Assembly: GCA_002454335.1 (NCBI GenBank)
Contig: DKIP01000048.1
Location: 1-45,846, forward strand
Reading direction: 5' to 3'
Length of the DNA stretch: 45,846 nt
Source of the DNA: Cytophagaceae bacterium UBA6715
GTDB lineage: Bacteria; Bacteroidota; Bacteroidia; Cytophagales; Spirosomataceae
Position numbers and translations under genes: made by a program. Every line of letters begins with the position of its first letter. The first letter of the stretch is position 1. This document shows positions 40,586 to 45,846 of this stretch, in pieces. The notes beneath the pieces were generated by a model that was given only the letters and a program-made list of their open reading frames with translations, made no database searches and was not told the origin of the DNA.

Positions 40586-41413
40586 ATGTTCACAGCATTT
40601 ATTTCTTGGGATACTAATCCCGTAATCATTGACCTTTTTGGATTTCCAATCCGTTGGTATGGCTTCTTTTTTGCTATGGCTTTTTTGGCGGGCTTTCGTG
40701 TCGTGAATTACATGTTTAAGCAGGAGGGACGTTCCACGGAGCAGGCTGACCAATTACTGATGTATACGATGGTGGCGACAATCGTAGGTGCACGTGCTGG
40801 GCATTATTTTTTCTATGAATTTCCTCTGTTACAAGCGGATCCTTTACGTTTTTTCATTCAAATGATCACGCCCCCATTTTCGGGTTTAGCATCACACGGT
40901 GCATCCATCGGCTTATTTATTGCCTTCTATTTGTATTCTCGCAAAAATCCCAGTATGTCTTATCTATACATAACGGATCGAATTGTGCCTGCCGTAGCGT
41001 TAGGGGGATTCTTTATTCGAATGGGCAATTTGATGAATTCGGAGATTATTGGAAAGCCTACAGAATTACCATGGGGATTTAAATTTTTACGAGATACAGA
41101 GTTTAATCCCTATGGTGATCCAAATTTAGTGCTTGCCCGTCATCCTTCACAATTATATGAAGCTCTTTCATGCTTATTGATTTTTGCAGCATTGATGTGG
41201 TTCTGGTCCAAAAAGAAAAAGGACACGCAAGATGGTTTAATGACAGGATATTTTATGATTGTCCTCTTTACACTCCGTTTTTTCTACGAGTTCTTAAAAG
41301 AAAACCAAAGCGCATTTGAGAATAATTTGACCTTGAATATGGGGCAAATTTTATCGATTCCAGCCGTGCTATTTGGCGTGATTGTACTCACATATTCCTA
41401 TCGAAAAGTTTAG
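40586..41413 (+). CDS. lgt: Prolipoprotein diacylglyceryl transferase
   Basis: A 275-residue inner-membrane enzyme with about seven helices. It transfers diacylglycerol from phosphatidylglycerol to the lipobox Cys of prolipoproteins. Signature regions are IRWYGFFFAMAFLAGF near the start, ASHGASIG, the Lgt signature RMGNLMNSEIIGKPTELPWG (about 141-160) and LARHPSQLYEAL (about 180-191). It acts on the several lipoproteins predicted in this window. Its last 4 bp overlap the convergent NlpC/P60 gene. Confidence 0.97.
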   Translation: MFTAFISWDTNPVIIDLFGFPIRWYGFFFAMAFLAGFRVVNYMFKQEGRSTEQADQLLMYTMVATIVGARAGHYFFYEFPLLQADPLRFFIQMITPPFSGLASHGASIGLFIAFYLYSRKNPSMSYLYITDRIVPAVALGGFFIRMGNLMNSEIIGKPTELPWGFKFLRDTEFNPYGDPNLVLARHPSQLYEALSCLLIFAALMWFWSKKKKDTQDGLMTGYFMIVLFTLRFFYEFLKENQSAFENNLTLNMGQILSIPAVLFGVIVLTYSYRKV

Positions 41414-42339
41414 TCTATTTTTTGTACCTCTTTTGAAATCGCGTTTATCCGTTTTGTGAATAAATAGCGGTTCAAATTGTAGGCATCAAAATCCTTGGAT
41501 TGTGGATCCACACTTGCTCTGCGAGTCCTGTCGGCGGCATGAATGTATGCATTCCGACCTTCCCATAATCCCACGTGAACGACCTTTTTAGTCCCGTCAG
41601 GTCTCCTTTCGCCAAAGAATAATAAATCTCCCGGTTTTAAATTTTCCCAATTACGTAGACTATCCACGAGTATCCCCTCGCGAGCTTGTTGGCTCGCATC
41701 CCTAGGAATAATCCAGCCATTCGACTGATATACTAGTTTCGTAAAACCGCTACAATCCATTCCTTTGATGGATGTACCTCCCCATAAATAGGGAATGCCC
41801 ATGAATTGATGTGCCGCTTGAAGTATACGATTTTCAGTTGGCCCTGCATTCGATTTCTTCCATGAAGCATAGTTTTCTACATCCCGCATAGCAACATATC
41901 CTATGACACCATCAGCCATGCGAATTTCCCAAAATCCAATCTTTTTTCGTATCGCCATTAAGCGGTTGTGTTGGACCAATTCGCTAATGATTTCCGATTT
42001 ACTACTTGGGAATTGATAGACTTTACTGTACGTAGCCGTAATAATCAGTTCAGTTCCTGATTTTCGGTATGCCTGAAATTCGGAGCTATCCAGCCGAATA
42101 ATCGTGCTTCCTTCGACCCAACCTTGATAATGATCAGGTAATTGTACTAGATACCAATTTTTTGTCGGGGATTTTTCAAGCAATTGAACGGGTGTCCCCA
42201 ACAATGCCTGCGTGCTCATTTCGGCACCCTCGCGCGCCTCGGTCCGAATATTTGCTACGGATATGTTGACGATTCCCATGGTTTTTTGTGCCCAACTTAT
42301 GTGAGCGAATAAGCAAAATAGAATGATTTTACTCCGCAT
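41410..42339 (-). CDS. NlpC/P60 (C40) cell-wall peptidase with SH3 domains
   Basis: A 309-residue protein. The N-terminus is a signal peptide (IILFCLFAHISWA). Two SH3b-like domains span roughly residues 20-155 (NIRTEAREGAEMSTQALLG, NWYLVQLPDHYQGWVEG, WEIRMADGVIGYVAMRDV). The catalytic C40 domain has the Cys in KGMDCSGFTKLV (near 195), His in KVVHVGLWEG and the third residue in AYIHAAD. The layout is that of gamma-D-glutamyl-L-diamino acid endopeptidases, which cut the stem-peptide bond after D-Glu and release L-Ala-D-Glu. That fits the dipeptide epimerase three genes upstream. It overlaps the serine hydrolase gene by 11 bp. Confidence 0.92.
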   Translation of the reverse strand: MRSKIILFCLFAHISWAQKTMGIVNISVANIRTEAREGAEMSTQALLGTPVQLLEKSPTKNWYLVQLPDHYQGWVEGSTIIRLDSSEFQAYRKSGTELIITATYSKVYQFPSSKSEIISELVQHNRLMAIRKKIGFWEIRMADGVIGYVAMRDVENYASWKKSNAGPTENRILQAAHQFMGIPYLWGGTSIKGMDCSGFTKLVYQSNGWIIPRDASQQAREGILVDSLRNWENLKPGDLLFFGERRPDGTKKVVHVGLWEGRNAYIHAADRTRRASVDPQSKDFDAYNLNRYLFTKRINAISKEVQKID

Positions 42340-43570
42340 AATTGAATTTCAAATAGTCTAAATGAGGTTGATTTGTTTTTGGTCGGCTAAGTTCATGTTG
42401 GTAGATTACCTCCCCCAAATGCTTAAAGAAGGGAAATCCAACCGTTTCATAATCGTATTTGTCATCATTGAATATTTCGTCATCATTACAGTAGATCGCT
42501 GCAGTAACCATAAATTCAACCTTGTTTTGGAAGTCGACGAAATAGGCATTGTCCAGCAAGAATCCATAGGCATCTCCCACTTTGTTGAAGATGCGAACAT
42601 TCGGATTTATGTTCGCTTTTTTATCTCCGCCATAATACAGGAATTTACAATAAGTTGGGCCAATCGTGGAATCTGCGCTGTAATTCGGGTGTTTAGATTC
42701 GGTTGGGAATTCCGACATATAGCGGTATAAAAACGAATAATCTTCAGGACTCAAGTTAAACCGGTCTTTTTTCTGAAAGGAAGCTGGGAACATCAAGCGT
42801 TTCAAGAAATCATGTTGGGCATGCAGTGGATAAGCGTTCTTAAAGCTGAAATTAACCGGATGTGGAATGATGCGTCCTGAGTCGTTCATGATTCCTTTCC
42901 CCATAATGATGGGATCTGTGGAGACGATTTGCTTCTTGTTGAATTGCTCTTTTTGTTGCCAAATAACAGCGCCTTTCTCATTCATAAATTCCACGGGATT
43001 TGTATATTGATTTTCGAGCAAAGGAATGCTTGTCTGTAATCGATGTGTGAATCGAGCGCCCTCAAAACCCTTGGAAGCCATCGTTTTATTGAAGTCTTTT
43101 TGGCCCAAAAATTCATACAAACGATTGTAGGCCTCGTTGTCTGAGACCAATAAAATCTTCTTAATATAGTTCTCGATGCTCGGTTTGCCATTCGCGGAAC
43201 TGGAGTCAGTTAGGACCTCCAACTGCGTTGGCCGATTTTTTAGGGTATGGAATGTTGTTGCTTTATCAATTTTCAGTTTGTTAATTTTTTCCAACGCCAA
43301 CACGCTCGCCGCCAATTTTACAGTACTCGCGGGGTAAAAATATTCATTGGCATCCACTCGATAGGCATGTGTGGTGAAATGGGCCTTATTCTCCGCATCT
43401 CGGTCAATTTGCGTGTATAAAATTTGCAAACGGTATTTGGATGGGTTGTCGGTGAGTGTTTTAAAATAAGTGGGATTTGCCTTTAATAATTGCTCGATCA
43501 CATTTTCTTGGGCATGAAGCAGTGACGTTGAAAAGAGTCCCATTAAGAGTACTAGTTTAAGCTTTTTCAT
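42329..43570 (-). CDS. Exported serine hydrolase of the beta-lactamase/PBP fold
   Basis: A 413-residue protein with a signal peptide ending LLHAQ (residue 21). It has the three motifs of class A beta-lactamase-like enzymes: S-T-V-K at 82-85 (YPASTVKLAAS), S-D-N at 143-145 and K-V-G at 330-332 in place of the common K-T-G. It is longer than class A beta-lactamases (about 290), with insertions between the second and third motifs. Given its operon with peptidoglycan-peptide enzymes, a peptidase role on cell-wall fragments is more likely than antibiotic resistance. It overlaps the PLP-enzyme gene by 14 bp. Confidence 0.85.
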   Translation of the reverse strand: MKKLKLVLLMGLFSTSLLHAQENVIEQLLKANPTYFKTLTDNPSKYRLQILYTQIDRDAENKAHFTTHAYRVDANEYFYPASTVKLAASVLALEKINKLKIDKATTFHTLKNRPTQLEVLTDSSSANGKPSIENYIKKILLVSDNEAYNRLYEFLGQKDFNKTMASKGFEGARFTHRLQTSIPLLENQYTNPVEFMNEKGAVIWQQKEQFNKKQIVSTDPIIMGKGIMNDSGRIIPHPVNFSFKNAYPLHAQHDFLKRLMFPASFQKKDRFNLSPEDYSFLYRYMSEFPTESKHPNYSADSTIGPTYCKFLYYGGDKKANINPNVRIFNKVGDAYGFLLDNAYFVDFQNKVEFMVTAAIYCNDDEIFNDDKYDYETVGFPFFKHLGEVIYQHELSRPKTNQPHLDYLKFNYAE

Positions 43571-44552
43571 AGGTTAATAGGGCTTGGCTTAGTTCTTCGA
43601 TATCTTGAACATGTAGGCAAGCAGGTAATATAGCTTTGCAAATAGGAGCAGCTTGTGGGTCAGGATAGGCAAATTGGTTGCATAAAAATCCATGGGATTT
43701 TAAATGATCAAAAAGCTTCGTGTCCGCGGAACTGAATGCCGGATAATCCTTGACATAATTCACCTGCATCGCATTTTTTGTAAACGCCTCAGCAAGAACT
43801 TGTGATTGCTCGATACGCTCATCATAGGCTTCTTGGGCATGTAAACAGGCATGTATGTAGGCAGGATTTGCCGGCGATCCACCTACCCAAAAGGGATCTT
43901 GTTTGATCGCGTCGATGTCGGCTTTTTTGCCTAAAATAATTCCTGCAGGTATCCCAAAGGCTTTCGATAATGAACTAGTTTGTATCAAATTCGCAGGTGT
44001 TTGAATTTGCGTGGAAACGATTCCAAGACGATGGGATTCATCGACAATCAATGTCTGCTCGGCCGATAAATTTTGCTCAAAACCCGTTAAGAATTCTTCC
44101 ACCCAAGGAGCTCCAATGCCATCCATGCAGAGAATTTGCGCATCTTTTTTCCAATCCGCGAATGAACATGCTGCAGGTTTATATGGATGTCTCCACAAGG
44201 CTGGATGTGTTTTCGGAGCTAAGGAAATAGCTACATTCGGATATTTCTGCGTGATGTATTGTAGGGCTATTTGGCCAGCAATTAAACCTGAACTGCATAG
44301 CGCTGCGGCTTCTACTCGAAAGCGTTTGGCAAGGGTATGCTCCAAACTCTCCCATACATCCATGCAGTAATTATTCAGTCGGGAACTACCCCAATTTTGA
44401 TTAAACATGCGAATACCCTCTTGCACTTTTTCTTGAAAGAGGGGATGGGTGCCGATGTTCAAATAATTCGTTCCTCCGAGCCAACGGTATTCTTTTCCCT
44501 CGAATGTCACGAGGCGCTCTGGGATCTTATTTTGAAGGATTTGATACGACAT
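43557..44552 (-). CDS. PLP-dependent enzyme of the alpha-oxoamine synthase/aminotransferase fold
   Basis: A 331-residue fold-type I PLP enzyme, cytoplasmic. It resembles BioF/KBL-type proteins: GGTNYLNIGTHPLF near 26-39, ALCSSGLIAGQIAL (85-98), Asp171 in IVDESHRLGIVS and the Schiff-base Lys197 in TSSLSKAFGIPAG. It is shorter than BioF (about 385), and several loops differ, so the biotin role is doubtful. Its gene lies 1 bp after the dipeptide epimerase and overlaps the serine hydrolase gene, which places it in a muropeptide pathway, perhaps acting on a released amino acid (inference). Confidence 0.82.
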   Translation of the reverse strand: MSYQILQNKIPERLVTFEGKEYRWLGGTNYLNIGTHPLFQEKVQEGIRMFNQNWGSSRLNNYCMDVWESLEHTLAKRFRVEAAALCSSGLIAGQIALQYITQKYPNVAISLAPKTHPALWRHPYKPAACSFADWKKDAQILCMDGIGAPWVEEFLTGFEQNLSAEQTLIVDESHRLGIVSTQIQTPANLIQTSSLSKAFGIPAGIILGKKADIDAIKQDPFWVGGSPANPAYIHACLHAQEAYDERIEQSQVLAEAFTKNAMQVNYVKDYPAFSSADTKLFDHLKSHGFLCNQFAYPDPQAAPICKAILPACLHVQDIEELSQALLTYEKA

Positions 44553-44553
44553 A

Positions 44554-45570
44554 CTAACGAATTAATTGTGCACCCGTTCCAGGTGTTTGTGCGTACTTGA
44601 CCCGACCATAATCAATTGTGATTCCTTTTGAGATTTGGTCGTCAACTAATAAGCAGCCATCCATGTCTACATAATCCAACAAGGGCAATAATTGGGCGAT
44701 GGCCGAGCAACCGATTGTCGATTCGGTCATACAGCCGACCATGATTTTCAGGCCAAGACTTTTCGCTTCTTTGATCATTCGTAGCGCGGGCGTTATACCT
44801 CCACATTTCATCAACTTGATATTTACGCCATGGAAATATCCAGCACATTTAGCTACATCTTCTTCCAAAATACAGGACTCATCCGCGATAATGGGTAGTT
44901 CAGATTCTTGGTAAACGCGCTTCATGCCTTCCCAGTTATCGGCCTTCAAGGGTTGTTCAATGAATTCGACGCCCAGTTTCTTCAATTCCGGTGCGAAATA
45001 AATTGTCTGTTCTGGAGTCCAAGCGGTATTGGCATCCACCCGAAATACAGCATCGGTTTCTTTGCGCAAGGCTTCCACAATTTCTAAATCTTGATCTGTG
45101 CCTAGTTTGATTTTGTACAATGGAAAGGGCATTTCCCGCATTTTGGAAACCATGACATCCACGGTATCAATTCCAATGGTATAGTCGGTGATTGGGTTGT
45201 GGGAAATATCCAATCCCCAAATTTCATGTAGCGCTTTATTATGTGTTTTGCCCCAAAGGTCCCAATAGGCAACATCCAAGGCGCAAAGTGCGAAAGGATG
45301 ATCGTCCAACAAAGTTTTGGAAATCAACTTCCAAAAATCCGTCGGGTGGGGAAGAATATCGCTGGGTAATAAATGTCGGATACTCTCCACTTGTGCCACC
45401 ATCTTTTCCATGGTGATGCCGTAATAGGGGGTTTCTGTCGCTTCGCCGAATCCGCTTTTGCCGTGCCAACTTAACTCCACAATCAATGTGGGCTGTACGT
45501 CACGCGATTCATGTGTGATCGTAAAGGTGTGTTTGAGCGGTAAGTCAAATTGATGAAGCTTGAGTTCCAT
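44554..45570 (-). CDS. Dipeptide epimerase (L-Ala-D/L-Glu epimerase-like), enolase superfamily
   Basis: A 338-residue enzyme of the muconate-lactonising subgroup of the enolase superfamily. The catalytic K-x-K is Lys153/Lys155 (YKIKLG). Metal ligands are Asp179 (VDAN), Glu205 (IEQPL) and Asp230 (ADES), and the second base is Lys252 (VNIKLMKCGG). The late GCMTESTIGCSA segment fits dipeptide epimerases. These interconvert L-Ala-D-Glu and L-Ala-L-Glu during reuse of murein peptides. It is the first of four coupled genes with a PLP enzyme, a serine hydrolase and an NlpC/P60 peptidase, and lies 6 bp after moeA. Confidence 0.92.
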   Translation of the reverse strand: MELKLHQFDLPLKHTFTITHESRDVQPTLIVELSWHGKSGFGEATETPYYGITMEKMVAQVESIRHLLPSDILPHPTDFWKLISKTLLDDHPFALCALDVAYWDLWGKTHNKALHEIWGLDISHNPITDYTIGIDTVDVMVSKMREMPFPLYKIKLGTDQDLEIVEALRKETDAVFRVDANTAWTPEQTIYFAPELKKLGVEFIEQPLKADNWEGMKRVYQESELPIIADESCILEEDVAKCAGYFHGVNIKLMKCGGITPALRMIKEAKSLGLKIMVGCMTESTIGCSAIAQLLPLLDYVDMDGCLLVDDQISKGITIDYGRVKYAQTPGTGAQLIR

Positions 45571-45576
45571 ACACGA

Positions 45577-45846
45577 TTATTTAAGTGGGATATAAGGCAA
45601 TTTGGTCTCTTTTTGCCCTGCTTTTTGCCAAACTAATCCATCGGCTTTTGACCAATTGATCAAGTCGCCTGAACCATTGTGAGCCAAGGTTTCGCCATTT
45701 TCAACCGGAATCCACTGATCTAATTCTGCGGATGGTTTAGGTAAATATTTGATTTCTTTCTCTGCGTATTCAGGAAAATCGCCGGATACCCAAGGTAAGA
45801 AATAGACCCAAAAACAAGTTAAAGTTGAGATTGGATTACCTGGGAA
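45577..45846 (-). CDS. moeA: Molybdopterin molybdenumtransferase MoeA (C-terminal part only)
   Basis: The last 89 codons of a minus-strand gene whose start lies beyond the window; TAA at 45579-45577. The fragment begins with FPGNPISTLTCFWVYFLPWV, the MoeA PGNP motif and following helix. It ends with the domain IV segment NGSGDLINWSKADGLVW and KLPYIPLK. MoeA inserts molybdate into molybdopterin. Its presence fits with the MOSC-domain protein at 27836. The 6-bp gap to the epimerase gene suggests the same transcript, although the functions are unrelated. Confidence 0.85.
   Translation of the reverse strand, partial: FPGNPISTLTCFWVYFLPWVSGDFPEYAEKEIKYLPKPSAELDQWIPVENGETLAHNGSGDLINWSKADGLVWQKAGQKETKLPYIPLK

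Noticed and set aside
42329..43570. Serine hydrolase as an antibiotic-resistance beta-lactamase
   Set aside because: The motifs fit the fold, but it is about 120 residues longer than class A enzymes, has KVG in place of KTG, and is embedded in a cell-wall peptide operon.
1..45846. Possible mobile element, prophage, defence island or CRISPR array
   Set aside because: No transposase, integrase, recombinase, phage structural gene, restriction or toxin-antitoxin pair and no regularly spaced repeats were seen. The gene content is ordinary chromosomal.

Overview
The window looks like an ordinary chromosomal segment of a Bacteroidota bacterium, most likely order Cytophagales (a Spirosomataceae/Aquirufa-like freshwater lineage is my best guess, from protein style only). 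The reasons are a type IX secretion (T9SS) C-terminal sorting domain, the long Bacteroidota form of NusB, PepSY-like, DUF1573 and YtxH proteins, Gfo/Idh/MocA oxidoreductases paired with AP-endonuclease-2-like isomerases, and several promoters of the Bacteroidota type (TTG, 17-23 nt, TAnnTTTG). Genes are very tightly packed, with many 4-14 bp overlaps and almost no space between convergent genes. I see no insertion sequence, integrase, prophage or CRISPR array.

Layout. 1-4044: a sugar-modifying operon (isomerase plus two oxidoreductases) divergent from an MFS transporter. 4147-6502: a cyclophilin-type lipoprotein convergent with a sodium:solute symporter that is preceded by an unlisted 38-aa membrane peptide gene. 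6605-10196: tRNA-Leu(UAG), then tig, clpP and clpX with clear terminators and promoters (protein folding and proteolysis). 10198-17802: a same-strand run of a lipoprotein, an alpha/beta hydrolase, cmk, an FAD oxidoreductase, a 1010-aa outer-membrane protein and a T9SS-secreted CotH protein. 17828-24543: proA, then on the minus strand dnaX and the nusB-ytxH-DUF1573-yajC-coaE operon. 24635-30652: an ABC exporter half, a TolC-family protein, and a MOSC/UbiA-like/MFS overlapping trio. 30653-40202: a minus-strand block with an SdpR-type ArsR regulator, a secreted isomerase plus a cytochrome-c-domain dehydrogenase, a glycosyltransferase, a glycosidase-like propeller, NIPSNAP and PepSY-like proteins. 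40393-41413: a 49-aa peptide gene and lgt. 41410-45570: an operon that looks like peptidoglycan-peptide recycling (dipeptide epimerase, PLP enzyme, serine hydrolase, NlpC/P60 peptidase), preceded by the 3' end of moeA.

The strongest unexpected signals are: (1) inside dnaX, a complete programmed -1 frameshift cassette: a Shine-Dalgarno-like GGAGGG, a 9-nt gap, in-frame A AAA AAG, an immediate -1 frame UGA, and a GC-rich hairpin 5 nt downstream. It would make a 379-residue gamma subunit beside the 592-residue tau. (2) coaE fused in frame to a secreted endonuclease/exonuclease/phosphatase, with the latter's signal peptide in the middle of the ORF. (3) Two promoters (proA and the 49-aa gene) whose -7 box ends exactly 4 nt before the ATG, suggesting leaderless mRNAs. 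(4) Two small genes absent from a length-filtered ORF view, at 6386-6502 and 40393-40542. All functional statements come from reading the sequence; no database search was run.
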